A program made the position numbers and the translations under genes. Below, one piece after another: positions 32,354-43,613 of a DNA stretch of 64,000 bases. The notes under the pieces are model-generated. The model worked only from the letters and a program-made list of their open reading frames with translations. It had not been told where the DNA came from and searched no databases. Within the stretch, counting starts at the first letter, position 1; each line of letters opens with the position of its first letter. Location of the stretch: the NCBI RefSeq assembly GCF_932294415.1, contig NC_065537.1, positions 51,070,302-51,134,301 of the forward strand. The letters run 5' to 3'. Source of the DNA: Quercus robur. Taxonomy: Eukaryota > Streptophyta > Magnoliopsida > Fagales > Fagaceae.

Positions 32354-34290
32354 CATGCCTTGATCATGCTTCAAGAGGAGGAGTATTGGGCATTGAAATC
32401 CAGGCTGAACGCTGCCACGTTTAGGGATAAAACGCCTCGTATTTTCATATTAAAACTGTGGTTAAGAGACAAAGAAACAAAATCAGATGCGTAATGGATG
32501 GGTCTGGTGAATGGATTTATGATGAGGCTAAGATTAGAGAACATATTCAATATGAGTTTTTTAAATTGTATACATCATAAATGTGCATGGTTTGCATACA
32601 TTCTCCTGTTGTAAATTTCTCTTGGTGTAGGCTTTCTAAGGAGGAGAGGAGTAGGATGGGCAGAGAGGTGGATGATGAGGAGATTAGGGTTGATTTATGG
32701 TCCCTCAAAGCTTTTAACCTGATGGATTGCATGCTGGATTTTTCCAATATTTTTGGCATGATGTGCAAGCCTCTGTCAGCCATGAAGTTAACAAGGCTTT
32801 CACACTTGGAACTATTCTGGATTACTTAAACACTACCTTGATTACACTCATTCCTAAGTGTAATAATCCCAAATCTTTGGCCAATTATAGGCCTATCAGC
32901 TTATGCAATTCAGTGGATAAAGTCATCTCAAAGGTGCTAGTTGCAAGGATCAGGCCATTGCTCAATAATCCTATATCCCCAATTCAAACTGCCTTCATAC
33001 TGGGGAGAAGAGGAGTTGATAATGTGTTAATTGCTCAAGAACTAATCTATACGATGGATAAAATGAAAGGAAGAGAGGTTTATATGGCAGTGAAGGTTGA
33101 CCTTGAAAAAGCTTATGATAGATTGGAGTGGAGCTTCATACACAAAGTGCTTCAAGCTTTTTGGTTTCCACACATCCTCATTAAGTTAATCATGAGTTGT
33201 ATCTCGACCTCATCCTTATCTATGTTGGTGAATGGTTGTGCTTTTGAATCCTTTGACCCTTCAAAGGGCATAAGGCAAGGAGACCTTTTGTCTCTGTACC
33301 TGTTTATCATGCGCATGGAGTACTTAGGATATCTTATTGAAGAGAAGTGCTCCAAAGGATTGTGGTGTCCCCTTAAAGCCTCACATGGGAATGTTAAAAT
33401 TTCCCACCTTTTTTTCACGGATGATCTCATCCTTTTTGCTAAGGTTACTAATGTAATTTGCAAAGCTATTCCGGAGGTGTTATGGACTTTTTGCATGGAG
33501 TCTAGCCAAAAAATTAGTTGTGCTAAATCTAGAATATACTTCTGCCCAAATGTTGGAGCTGAGTTGAAGGAGAAAATCCGTGATAAGTTGGGCATATTTG
33601 AAACGAATAATTTCGTGAAGTACTTGGGGTTTCCTCCTAAACATAAAGGAGCATTGAGAAGGTAGTATAACTTTGTGCCTGATTGGGTTATGAAGAAGCT
33701 TGCTGGATGGAAGACTAAATTTATGTCTTTTGCTGGAAGGGTGGTATTGGTGAAGTCTGTGATGTCAACTATCCCAAATTATGTCATGCAAGGAGTTGCC
33801 TTCCAATTCATTTGTGCGACAAATTGGATAAAATAAATAGATATTTCTTGTGGGGGTCAACCAATGAGAAGCGAAGAATGCATCTAGTTGGGTGGGAAAA
33901 AGCTATAAGACCTAAGGAAAAAGGTGGTTTGGGGATTCAGTCAGCAAGAGCTAAGAATATAGCTCTATTGACAAAGCTAAATTGGCGGATGTACCATGAG
34001 AAGGAGGCCCTATGGGCAAGGGTGCTCTTGAATAAATATTGTTCCAATGCTAGAAATAGTTCTAATAATCCAGATGGCCTTCCTTCCTCCTTTAATTGGA
34101 ATGCTATCAAGGTCGGCTTCCCTATTTTCTCCAAAGGAATTTGGTGAAAGGTTGGGAATAGCTCTAGAAAGAGTGTATGGATGGACAATTGGATCAGAGG
34201 GCAGTCCTTAAGGGAGCTTATTGAGGGGCCTTTAACAAGGGAGGAAATGCAGCTTACCATAGCTGATTTTTGGGATAATACTGATTGGAA
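32354..34290 (+). pseudogene. LINE reverse transcriptase, disrupted
   Basis: Resumes the LINE ORF2. The longest open piece is 32,727-33,665. Blocks in order: LITLIPKCNNPKSLANYRPISLCN, KVLVARIRPLL, QTAFILGRRGVDNVLIAQEL, KVDLEKAYDRLEW (first catalytic Asp), KGIRQGDLLS, and HLFFTDDLILF. The last is the polymerase box, with FTDD in place of the usual FADD/YADD. Frames before 32,727 and after 33,665 contain many stops. A second piece at 33,812-34,147 carries the C-terminal thumb-like region (FLWGSTNEKRRMHLVGW, GGLGIQSARAKNIALLTKLNWR). Not functional. Confidence 0.87.
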
Positions 34291-34959
34291 GTGAGAGAAT
34301 ATATCTTTTGCCTTGCCTTCCTCGATTAAAGAGAAAATCCGAGCAATCCCAGTCCAAGAATTTGGCATTAGAGAGGATGTATTAATGTGGAAATTCACGA
34401 AGGATGGAGATTTTTCAACTAACTCGGCCTATCTTAGTATTAAGGTTGACACTAGGGAAGAGAACACTTTTAAGGGTGCTTGGATATGGAAGTTAGAAAC
34501 TCTTCCAAAGAATCATTAGTTATTTCTAGCTGTGTATGCACAATAGTGTACCTGTGAGGGAGGTTCTTGCGGTTAGGGGCATTAACTGCAACCCTCTCTG
34601 CCTTATTTGTAGGAATTAGGGTGAGTCCATAGATCATTTGTTGAGGGAGTGCTTGTTTGCTCGTCAGTTTTGGTCAAAGATTCGGGCTCCCCATATCATC
34701 TCGCCTTTGCATGATCAAAGTTTGGGTGACTAACTATATGAAAATTGTCACAACAAATGGATTCATCACAGCAAGATTCCTTGGAGTGCTATTTTCCCTT
34801 TTGCTATTTGGAACCTTTGGAAGCACCGTAACAGAGTTGTATTTGACAATGCTCCTTTGAACCATAATCTTCATGGGCACTGCCTAAGTCAAGCCGTGGA
34901 GTTTTTCTTTTGTATTGGAAATATGAGGAAAGTTAATTAGAGCTATAGTTCAAGTGAAG
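34291..34959 (+). pseudogene. LINE ORF2 linker (zinc-binding reverse-transcriptase type region)
   Basis: Broken frames with pieces such as LMWKFTKDGDFSTNSAYLSI and a C-x2-C-containing stretch around 34,590-34,650 (CNPLCLICRN-like), typical of the zf-RVT region between RT and RNase H in plant L1 elements. Several stops. Confidence 0.65.
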
Positions 34960-35355
34960 GGGTCCAAACCCCCTAAAAGGTGGTATAAGCTTAATTCGAA
35001 TGGAGCTTCTTATGGGAACCTAGGCAAAGTGGGGGGTGGTGGTTTGATCAGGGACTGCAGTGGGAATTGGTTCAAATGATTTGCGAGATCCATTGGATTT
35101 GCTACCAATATTACAGCCAAGTTCTAGGCTTTAAGGGATGGTTTGAAGCTAGCTTTGAGTGAAGGAATCCAGAGATTGATTGTGGAATTAGATGTGAAAG
35201 TGGTGGTTGATCTTGTTAATTCCAACGTGGACACTAACAAACCATACTCTCCTCTCTTATGCGATTGCAGGTGCTTGCTGAGAAGATTTCTCCGACTCCA
35301 AGTGGTGCATGTGTATAGGGAAGGCAACCGGTGCATGGATGCACTTGCAAGATAA
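34960..35355 (+). pseudogene. LINE RNase H domain, disrupted
   Basis: Pieces include WYKLNSNGASYGN (the usual Asp after LN is replaced by Ser), GGGLIRDCSGNW, ALRDGLKLALSEGIQRLIVELDVKVVVDLVN and VVHVYREGNRCMDALAR. This is the plant L1 RNase H, which removes RNA from the hybrid. Three internal stops are seen before the final TAA at 35,353. It is followed by the A-rich tail at 35,517-35,560. Confidence 0.82.
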
Positions 35356-35585
35356 AGGAGTACCATGAATGAAGATTTTGTTGTGTTTGGTTCCCTGCCA
35401 AGTCCTGATGTTTTGTACTTAGCTAATATGGATATAGCTGGCATGTATGTTAATAGAATTACTGAAACTGGTCTCACCTCTAGCGTGAGATAGTTCTCTG
35501 TATTTGCTTTCCCCTTAAACCAAAAAAGAGAAAAAAAAGAAAAAAAAGAAGAAGAAAAGAATGTAAGAGTATCTAATAATTTTTC

Positions 35586-37082
35586 GGTAGAAATACCATT
35601 TTTGTCTATTCATTTTGACCATATTCCCATTTTTGTTCTTACTTTTTTATTTTACCGTTTATAGTCCCCAAAATGAAAAACGCGTTCCGTTTCGATCTCT
35701 ACCGTCATCTCACTAACGGAAATATCCTACATGGTAGACAAAATGCACTATTGGTACACTAGATGCTGATGTGGCTATTAAAATATTATTAAAAAATGAC
35801 ACATCAGCATCCACATTAGCATCTAACTTAAAAAAAATTAAAAAAAAATCAATTTTAAAAAGAATAAGACATAATTAAAAACAAAAAATGGTGGAATTTA
35901 GATCTATATGTGTTTTTTTTGTTTGTGCTTGTTTCTCTTTCTTTTTCTTCCCTAGATCTCTCTCTCAGTTTCTCTACCTCTCATTCTTTCTTTTTCTTCT
36001 TTCTTCTTCTCGGATCAATGTTTCTCTGCCCTCCTCTTATTTCTTTTTCTTCTTTCTTTTATACTATACTCTCTTTCTCTCTTGGTAGAACCCCATGGTT
36101 TCTTCCTTTCTTCCAAATCATTGATGTGACGTGGGTCCGTGGCTAGCGATGGAGTGATGTGGGATCGATAGTGTTTGTAGGTGGTGGGTTAGTTTTTTGG
36201 CTGTGTAGTGTGGTTTGAGTTTCCAGGTAGATCTGAAGCCCATTTGTGATTGAATGTGACTCCTCTCCTTCCTTACTTAATTTCTCATCTCACTTTCTCT
36301 CTATCTTAGGGTTGAATCTAAAGCCGATCTTGGGTTTGCTGTATTTGTTTTCGATTTTTAACAAACTTGAGAAGGGATATTCTGGGTTTGTGAAAGGAAA
36401 TTTTTTGGGTTTGTGATATAGAATTTGTTGGGTTTGTGAAAAATGTTTAGATCTTGGGATTGACATAAAAATTTTGGTTGGTTGTCGATCTGAATTTCTT
36501 TTTTCTTTTTTTGTTGAAACTGAAAAATTTTTTTGGTTGCCAAGAAAATGGATAATAAAATGTTATTTCCTTTTAACTGTAAATGAGTTTTAATTTGTTT
36601 AGTTATAAAGAAAGTACAAGAAAGATAAAGAAAATAAGGATTAATTTACTAAGAATATGAAGAATATGAACGTGATTAGTTATGTTCTAGGGAAGAACAC
36701 AAAGTAGATGAACATGTTCTTCCAAAAAATAATGAAAGGAATAAAAAAAATTAATTTAATTTAAAAAAATTGAAATTCAGAATTTTATTTTAATTTTTTT
36801 ATCTAATGTGGCATTTTAAAAATTAAATTGCTGACATGGCATTTTTTAAATGCCCAATAAAATTTTTAAAATATTATTTTAATGGTCACATCAGCATTTA
36901 CTGTATCGTGTATTCTGTTTGCCATGTAGACAATTTCCTTTAGTGAGATAACGGTAGGGACCAAAACAGGATCATTTTTTTATTTTTATTTTTATTTTAG
37001 GGACTAAATGCTGTAAAATTAAAAAGTAGAGACTAAAATAGGAATAGGGTGAAAATGTAGGGACGAAACATGTACTTTCGCC
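35586..37082. mobile_element. Mutator-like element with long TIRs and captured CT-rich sequence (Pack-MULE-like)
   Basis: A 1,497-bp element bounded by perfect 9-bp direct repeats TAATTTTTC (35,577-35,585 and 37,083-37,091). The two ends form an imperfect inverted repeat of more than 200 bp. Paired blocks include TTTAGTCCC/TTATAGTCCC, the CTCTACCGT(C/T)ATCTCACTAA block, CTACATGG and GCTGATGTG. A 9-bp target repeat plus long inverted repeats is the Mutator signature. The interior (about 35,880-36,560) is unlike the ends: CT-rich 5'-UTR-like sequence, then a GC-richer stretch. That suggests a captured host fragment. No transposase frame is seen. Confidence 0.87.
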
Positions 37083-37091
37083 TAATTTTTC

Positions 37092-37796
37092 TTTTTTCAA
37101 ATACCAAAAGAAAAAAAAGGTGTGACCTAGGGGTGCGCATGTGAATGGTCGTTGGGTTTTCTTCAACCCAACACGAGCTTGTTGGGTTGAGAAAATCCTC
37201 TTCTTCTTCTTTTTTTCTTTGTTTCTTGTTCATGATTGATTTCGCTTTTGTATTCACCATGTTGTCAATTTTCAAGAGTAATTCAGTGACACTTAATGTT
37301 ATTATACAAGTGAAATATCTTAATGGATAACACTACTCACTTACAAGTTAGATTACTGACAAAAATGTATGTATACAGGTGACAAGTTGTAATGGATGAT
37401 ATTAAAATGCTATTTAACATACTAGATTACTAATAGAAATAGATATTATGGTCAATATAAAAACGTAATCGAACATAAAATTTATAAATGAAAATTTTGT
37501 AACATAATAGGTAAAAATGAGAACAACCCCCAAAATTAAAGTGTAAAATATATGCTCTCTTCTTTTTCTTTTTCTTTTTTATGTATGAAAAAATTTGGAG
37601 ATGCAAGGTATCGATCCTTATTCCTTAACAATGCTTTGGTTATGCTCTATCATTTGAGATACCAAAAAAAAAACATTAATATTATCGTGATTTTCGAGTA
37701 CATTACATATTTCTTTCTCATACTCATTATAATATCGCTCAATGCAGTATCCTCACTTCTATACAAAAAGTAACACATGATTATACTGACACAAGT
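37092..37796. other. Intergenic, no gene seen
   Basis: AT-rich. The first 120 bp resembles 20,530-20,650 (dispersed repeat with GTGCGCATG and GTTGGGTT words). The GATTTCGCTTTTGTATTCAC stretch at 37,240-37,260 has a near match at about 351-371 in arm 1. The duplication arm proper begins at or before 37,797. Confidence 0.55.
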
Positions 37797-38303
37797 TCAT
37801 AGTAATAGTGAAGGAACATCATCAAAGAAAGACATGTTCTTCTGCTGTAGCTCTTGATAATCCTCCTATTCCTATCTAGCATTCTTTGGATCAAAAGGCT
37901 CACAATCAGGAAGAACTAAACCTTGTTTTATGCAACCCATTTTCCTAGCATGCAGAACTTGGTTTGAAACGACTGGAAGCTGAATGGATTGATACTCTCT
38001 TAGAGCTGATTGTAAATTTTCAGCTCCACTCTTTGCAAGACATCTGCCTAAAACTACCGCATCCAAAACTGACATGTTTGTGCTTCATACAGCGTGAGGT
38101 GTTGTGGGGTGAGCCACATCTCCAATTAATACCACATTGTTCCAAAAGATTTGTTCCAAGGGATCACTGTCATATATGAAATTTAAAAAAGGATCCTTTG
38201 TTTCTTTCATCACTCTCACCAACTCAAGAACACAAACCTTCTCTGCTTCTTGATGCATCTTCTAGACCATTTCACAACTTATTTTCATGGTTACTGAGTT
38301 TCT
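37797..38303 (-). pseudogene. Relic exon 4 of a dead monooxygenase (arm 2)
   Basis: Full-length exon 4 counterpart with four in-frame stops: TAG near the 5' end (Gln in intact genes), TGA after GDVAHPTTPHAV-like sequence (Arg in intact genes), and two TAGs near the C-terminus where a short insertion also lies. The GD motif region is still readable. It sits immediately downstream of the intact gene at 39,919-42,140, on the same strand, so it is a tandem paralogue that lost exons 1-3. The first two stops are shared with 1-232. Confidence 0.92.
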
Positions 38304-38700
38304 CTAGATTTATTAAGTTAAAGTATCAGCTCTAGTAGGCAGAACCAAAGCAAAAGTAATTTTCCATTGAGATTTCATAGATCTATGCTGGGTTATTTTT
38401 TGGATGGTTCAATTATGTTATGTTTTATGGGTAAAAGTTATCAAGCCACTATGTTACAGGATGAATGCTATGTCAAGAAGTTTTTAAACCTTGTGTCCTA
38501 AATGAATGCTTGCCCTTTTCCATTTGGGGAATAGTTAGGTACTCGAAGAGTTCTGCACCCACATTATCTATATAAACAAATGGACCTTGCTTTATTTTTT
38601 GGATTAGATGCCTCCATTCTAATGAAGCCACAAAACCTTCAATGTATCTTCTTTCTCTATTCACCAAAGAAGATTTGAAATTGTCTAGAAGGGGATGAGA
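38304..38700 (-). other. Relic intron 3 of the dead monooxygenase (arm 2)
   Basis: Aligns to intron 3 of the intact genes and to 233-650, then is cut by the copia remnant. An 85-codon minus-strand frame at 38,473-38,730 lies here; since the same stretch is intronic in the intact genes and frameshifted in arm 1, it is not a gene. Confidence 0.7.
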
Positions 38701-38739
38701 GCAGGCAATGGTCTCCATTTCTACTGTCAATCTTTCTTT

Positions 38740-39199
38740 AAGCTGCAGCCTGCAGGCCTACTGTGAACCAGACTAGACTGGAGATCCAACTGATAGTCAT
38801 CCCACCACCAGCAACTATTTCTTCCTTGATACCTCACACATTTTTTGGTGTAGCAAAAAATATGTGAGGCTATGTTTGAGCTTCTATGTGTCGATGGCTC
38901 TTAGCAAATACGAGTTCTCCCTGGATCACAACTACCACTATCCACTTTAACAATTGAATGCTATCCATATTGCCTATAATGATGTCGCCCATTAGCACAC
39001 TAAGCACATTGAGATCAACTATCACTTAATTCGACATCATCTCCAGGACTCCAACAGGGTAGTATTCACTTGCACTCAGTTTTGTCTAAAGACCAACTTG
39101 CTAACGTGTTCACTAAGTATCATCTGTCAGGTTGCCTCTGTTATTTCCTCTTCAAACTCAAGTTTGGCTTCCTCCATGACGACTCAAGTTTGAGTAGAA
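38740..39199 (+). mobile_element. Copia RNase H/pol 3' remnant (arm 2)
   Basis: Counterpart of 690-1,191. Readable pieces on the plus strand: LQAYCEPD...GDPTDSHPTTSNYFFLDTSHIFWCSKK, AIHIAYNDVAH, a stop, HTKHIEINYHLIRHHLQDS. Compared with arm 1 it has lost about 50 bp covering the SSTSA motif. Followed at 39,200 by TGTTAGTA, the presumed LTR start. Confidence 0.8.
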
Positions 39200-39918
39200 T
39201 GTTAGTATGACACATTTGGCACATGTCATATGTTGCATATCATGGTTAGTCCTTGATATTGAAGAGGCCCTCATAACATAACCCTCAAATCTATCTATAG
39301 AGACCATCACAATAAAAACTAAAACCAATTCTTTTTTATTGGGCACTAACTTGGAGCCATGTGCATCTATAGCACTTTTTACTAAGATCAATGTAGTTGT
39401 TAATCAAGAAAATACAAAGAATATAAAGAGATTCTACCACAAAATCATGTCATTACTAATGCATTATCAAGAAAGAAACCCTGTTTATTCCACCATTTTA
39501 TAAAACACCATAATCATATCAACTACTTTGGCCATTTCATACTGTTCACCACCATTATTCATTAATTGCAGGATAACAATCAAATTGGTGCCTAATCATG
39601 CAAACCATAAGATTTTGTTGACCAACAAGCTGATGAAGCATTAACGTGGAGACTTTAGCGACTACTGATAGTAATGGAGAAATTTATTTCAATTGCAATG
39701 CAAAGCAGAAAAAACTGATTGTGTGTTCTTCAAAATCAGGGATTCTTTTTGGGTCAATAGATAGCATCATACTATACAAACAAGGCAATTCCAGCCAAAA
39801 GCTAGATCTGATGTATAGCTACTGTGAAATGATGAGCAAAGAATTACAAGAACAGTAACCCTATGCCATTTTCAGTTGCAGAGATATGCTGTTAATTCCA
39901 AGTAAATAGAGAAGGACA
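39200..39918. other. Probable copia LTR fragment and 3' flank of monooxygenase copy 2
   Basis: The first 200 bp correspond to 1,192-1,380, the presumed LTR part. The rest is AT-rich flank conserved with 1,381-1,898. No gene is seen. Confidence 0.55.
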
Positions 39919-42140
39919 TCATATTAACAGTAAAGGAACATCATCAAAGAAAGGCATGTTCTTCTGCTGTACCTCTTGATAATCCTCTGATCTAGAATTC
40001 TTTGGATCAAAAGCCTCATGGTCAGGAAGAACTAAACCTTGTTTTATGCGACCCATTCTCCTAGCATGCAGAACTTGCTTGGAAACAACTGGAAGCCGAG
40101 TGGTCTGATATTCTCTTAGCGCTGCTTGTAAATTTTCTACTCCATTCTTTTCAAGGCATTTACCTAAAACTGCTGCATCCAACACTGACATGTTTGTGCT
40201 TCTTGCACCGTGAGGAGTTGTGGGGTGAGCTGCATCTCCAACTAACACCACATTGTCCCAAAAGATTTGTTCCAAGGGATCGGTATCATATATCAAATTC
40301 AAAAAGGGATCCTTTGTTTCTCGAATGACTCTCACGAATTCAGGAATCCAAACCTTCTCTGCTTCTCGATGCATCTTCTGGATCATCTCACTTCTTACTT
40401 TCATGGTTACTGAGTTTCTCTAAATATATTTTAATTAATATATCAGCTCTAGTTGATAGCACCAAAAAGTCTCAAAGCCAAAGAAATTTAACATTGTGTT
40501 TTCATATATCTATCTTCTTTTTTTTTTTTTTTTTTGGGTTTGAATGGTTTATGACTAAAATTTATCAAGCTGCTATGTCATGGGATGAACAGCATCTTAA
40601 CAACTATGTAACCATGCGTCCTATATGTGCCAAAATGAATGCCTGCCCTTACCCATGAATATTAGCCTTGCTTTTTCAGCTTCTATGCCTCTATTCTTAT
40701 AAAGCCACTAAACCATACAATGAATCTTCTATCACTAAACACGAAAGAAAATTTGCAGTTTATATAGAATTGGATGTAACAAATGGGATGAAACTGAGCA
40801 ATCACCTTGAGTTCAGGCTCGGGTTGGTTGACATACCAAATCCAATTAAGCCTTTTGTTCGGAAGCTCATAAAACACACTGTGAGTCTCAGAACCTAAGT
40901 CGAAGTAGAAACACTTTCCCAGTTCAGGATATGAACTACGGATGTCCACAACAGTTTCTGAATTTTCATTTCCTGAAAAATCAAAAACCCCTCTCCATGC
41001 ACAATAACCCGAATACCTTCAAAGGAATATTTTAATGACAAACTTCAAATTCATAAGCAAGATATAAGGAAAAAAATAAAGAAGCAAATTTTCATTTGTT
41101 TTTAGTTAGAAACCTCAATTTAAGGCCAGGAAGAAAACTCTGGCGGATAGAAGAGAGGCTCCCATCTGCTGCAACAAGTAAATTACCCACTATTTCGATT
41201 TCCTCGTCAGTTTCTAGAACCTTAGCCTTAATCTTGACAGATGTCTTGTCCTCAGAAATGCAGAAACAGAGAAAAAGGTGACCCCATAAAAGTATGTTTG
41301 GGGGCAATGCATTGTAAAGAAGGCCATGGAGATCAGCCCAATGAGCTGCTCTGAAATTGAAGTTGTCATCTCTTGTCAATGTCCAGCTGACCTTCTTCTC
41401 ACTATCTGTTGCTTGGTTCTGTTTGCAAACAAAAATCCGTAAGGTTATGTTGGCACGGGAACTAACTGCATTTTGATTTTGAAGCCCTTTAGTTGTCTGT
41501 AATTTTTCAAGTGAGAACATTCTTATATCAAAACTCATTAAACGTGATAAGTTTATTCTAAAGCGAAGCTAAAGAATCAAAAGATGGCAGGAGAATTAAG
41601 TAACTGTTTGTGATCATGGCCGTTCAAAAAATAATAATAAAAGTAATAAGAAAATTATCAGAATATTGCCTCAAGTCAAAATGGATTGCCTCAAAGTCAG
41701 AATCAAACTATTGTTCTTAGGGAAATTTTATTATTAATTAATCAAAGTTTGTACTTAGTAACGTTGATTCATATAAATGAAATTCTGCAAGTTATCTGAA
41801 ACAAGAATGGGAATCATGTATTGATTTTTCTTTCTTTGTTTATAGCATGTCAAGTTAACTATAGATAGCAAAGTAGCAGGGGTAAAACAAAAATAGACTT
41901 GAGTACCATGTCAATAGTGAGTGGCAAAGTGGAAGAGTAGAGAAGCTCTGGATCATCAAGCCACGACTGAATGAGTCTCTGGGCCAGAGGGTCGAGCCCG
42001 AGTCCAGCTCCGGTGGGACTTCCCTTAATGGGTTCGCAAGTTTTCTCAAGCACAACAACATCCCACCCAGCTAAGATTAGTGTGTGTGCACATGACACTC
42101 CTGCTATGCTTCCTCCCACAACTACAGCTTTAGGCTTCAT
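39919..42140 (-). CDS. FAD-dependent monooxygenase, intact copy 2 (4 exons)
   Basis: Paralogue of 1,899-4,136 with identical exon lengths (234, 305, 211 and 501 bp): 42,140-41,907, 41,418-41,114, 41,016-40,806 and 40,419-39,919. All introns are GT-AG, giving 416 codons. The FAD-binding GGSIAG, the AADG motif and VLVGDAAHPTTPHG are all kept. About 19 residues differ from copy 1 by eye, spread over all exons. Examples are His for Tyr in LLWGHLF, Ala for Leu right after TTPHG, and Glu for Ala in KCLEKNG. Some changes are non-conservative but none hits a cofactor motif. Intron 2 is about 40 bp shorter than the corresponding intron in copy 1's lineage where a T-run was gained. It is most probably functional, substrate unknown. 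It is flanked upstream by the gypsy insertion, whose LTR starts about 440 bp from the ATG. Confidence 0.92.
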
Positions 42141-42141
42141 A

Positions 42142-42162
42142 TCTCTCTCTCTCTCTCTCTAC
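42142..42162 (-). repeat. GA microsatellite in 5' UTR of monooxygenase copy 2
   Basis: A short TC run (GA on the coding strand) directly before the start codon, shorter than its counterpart at 4,138-4,167. Confidence 0.75.
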
Positions 42163-42581
42163 TCTTATAATTATTTAGAGGAAATGAATATATGAATGGC
42201 TTGGTGAACTGGAAAGGGTATATGAATAGCTAATTTGTGGAGAGAGAAAGGTCGGGGAGTTAATTTCAATGTCAAAAGACAACAAGCTAGTGTTTGTTGT
42301 TACCTCTTTGGTGCTATCCTACATGTTTGGACTAGAGTAGAGGAACTATATACTCAAACCATTCTTAAAAATTAAAAAAATAAATAAATACTCAAACCAA
42401 CTTTTTTATTTTTTATTTTTTAAATTAAGAAAATTTGGAGGGGAAGGGTTTCCACTTTTCACAAATGTAAAAATTTTTGGAAATTGAAATCCTGCTTCCT
42501 TTCTATCATTTGAACTACATCTCCTTTGGTTATATAATCATATTCATATTCATATAAAAAAATAAAAAATAAAAGTAGGGA
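42163..42581. other. Upstream region of monooxygenase copy 2
   Basis: Conserved with 4,170-4,590 and therefore the likely promoter region of this gene. It is cut at 42,582 by the gypsy LTR, so anything farther upstream was displaced by 11.5 kb. Confidence 0.6.
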
Positions 42582-43389
42582 TGTTGGGCCCAGAGCTTCT
42601 TTATCTGTTTATATATTGGGCCTGTGACTCAATCCGAGGAAGGGGGTTTATCCGAAGATGAGATATCTTTGTTAGAAGAGACTGCGATAGTAAGTAGAGA
42701 GATCAGTCTTGATCATTACAGTTCAAGGGGTGGGCCGAGGATAAGCACATCCTCGACTAACTAATGCTGAGGACCGAAGGGGTTATCAGTCGTCCTGGGT
42801 AACGTTCCAGGAGGTCCCGTAGGTGCAGATATGTATTGCAGTGAGATCAGATTAGGAGAAGTCCTAAAAATATCTTAGGAGAAAGCTGCTGCCTCCACAT
42901 TAAATGCACTACAGCTAACTCTTTGGCCACATTAATGTGGAGGTGATGCCTGAACAGTCGATTTTGGCCTTACAGCTACTACATGAGGACTTATGAGGAG
43001 TGTTGATGGGACAAGTATCCACACTGACCGTCTAGCATGCACGTGAAAGGTGGAGATGAAAAGGAAAAATAGTATAAAAGAAGAAGGAGTGAGTGAGACA
43101 GGGAGAGGAGAAAGGAGAGGGAAAATTACTGTAGCATCTAGAACTGACTGTGTAATTAAACTTCAAAGAAATACATAAGAATAGATCTCCTCGAACTTTG
43201 CCGTGGACGATTTTCTTCATTACAAACCTGCTCATTCACATCTTCTTCTCCTTTAAACCTATTTTCTAGTTAGTTTAATTCATTAGAGCCCAGTTTTCCA
43301 ATCCATTTCTCTACAAATTCATAATTTTGGGCTTTTTGGGCCTAAGTCCATTCATAGCTTGGGCTAGGATCACAAATCAGGTCCATACA
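42582..43389 (+). repeat. 5' LTR of gypsy element
   Basis: Begins TGTTGGGCCCAGAGC and ends CATACA. It is followed within two bases by TGGCGCC, the start of the primer-binding site. It differs from the 3' LTR by scattered substitutions. Confidence 0.88.
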
Positions 43390-43390
43390 A

Positions 43391-43408
43391 TTGGCGCCAT
43401 TTGTGGGG
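43391..43408 (+). promoter_or_regulatory. Primer-binding site of gypsy element
   Basis: TTGGCGCCATTTGTGGGG directly after the 5' LTR, the usual form in plant gypsy elements. Confidence 0.8.
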
Positions 43409-43613
43409 AATATTGGTGTGATAGTAAGTTTGACGTTCAATTATGGTAGGTTCAGGTTCAAACCAAGCAGAATCCATGGGGTCTCAACGTCAAGATCATT
43501 TCCGTGAACTTGAGTGAAGGAGAGACCAAAAGGGAAGTGTACATACTAACCACACCAATAAGAGTCAATCTCGGGGTAAAAGCCACATCTCTTATGAGGA
43601 GAATGCTAGAAAC

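Larger units (their letters stand above)
21565..35565 (+). mobile_element. L1-type LINE, split by an LTR element
   Basis: A non-LTR retrotransposon in two halves, 21,565-24,589 and 32,349-35,565, about 6.2 kb when the LTR element is discounted. The order is ORF1 (DUF4283-type domain and CCHC knuckle), AP endonuclease, reverse transcriptase, plant-type RNase H, then an A-rich tail at about 35,517-35,560. Multiple stops and frameshifts show it is dead. GAATGTAA(A/G)AG occurs just before the 5' end (21,554 on) and just after the tail (35,559 on) and is a possible target-site duplication. The left boundary is uncertain by some tens of bases. Confidence 0.88.

Noticed and set aside
35888..36146. 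Ser/Phe-rich plus-strand frames as secreted peptides
   Set aside because: They lie in the CT-rich interior of the Mutator-like element and are explained by composition alone.
19474..38303. The relics at 19,474-20,446 (exons 1-3) and 37,797-38,303 (exon 4) as two halves of one gene split by the transposon stack
   Set aside because: On the minus strand exon 4 must lie at lower coordinates than exon 1, but here it lies higher; the exon 4 relic has its own partner relation with arm 1 (1-232).
38473..38730. 85-codon minus-strand frame as an exon
   Set aside because: The same stretch is intron 3 in the intact monooxygenase genes, the first codon is TTG, and the arm-1 counterpart is frameshifted.
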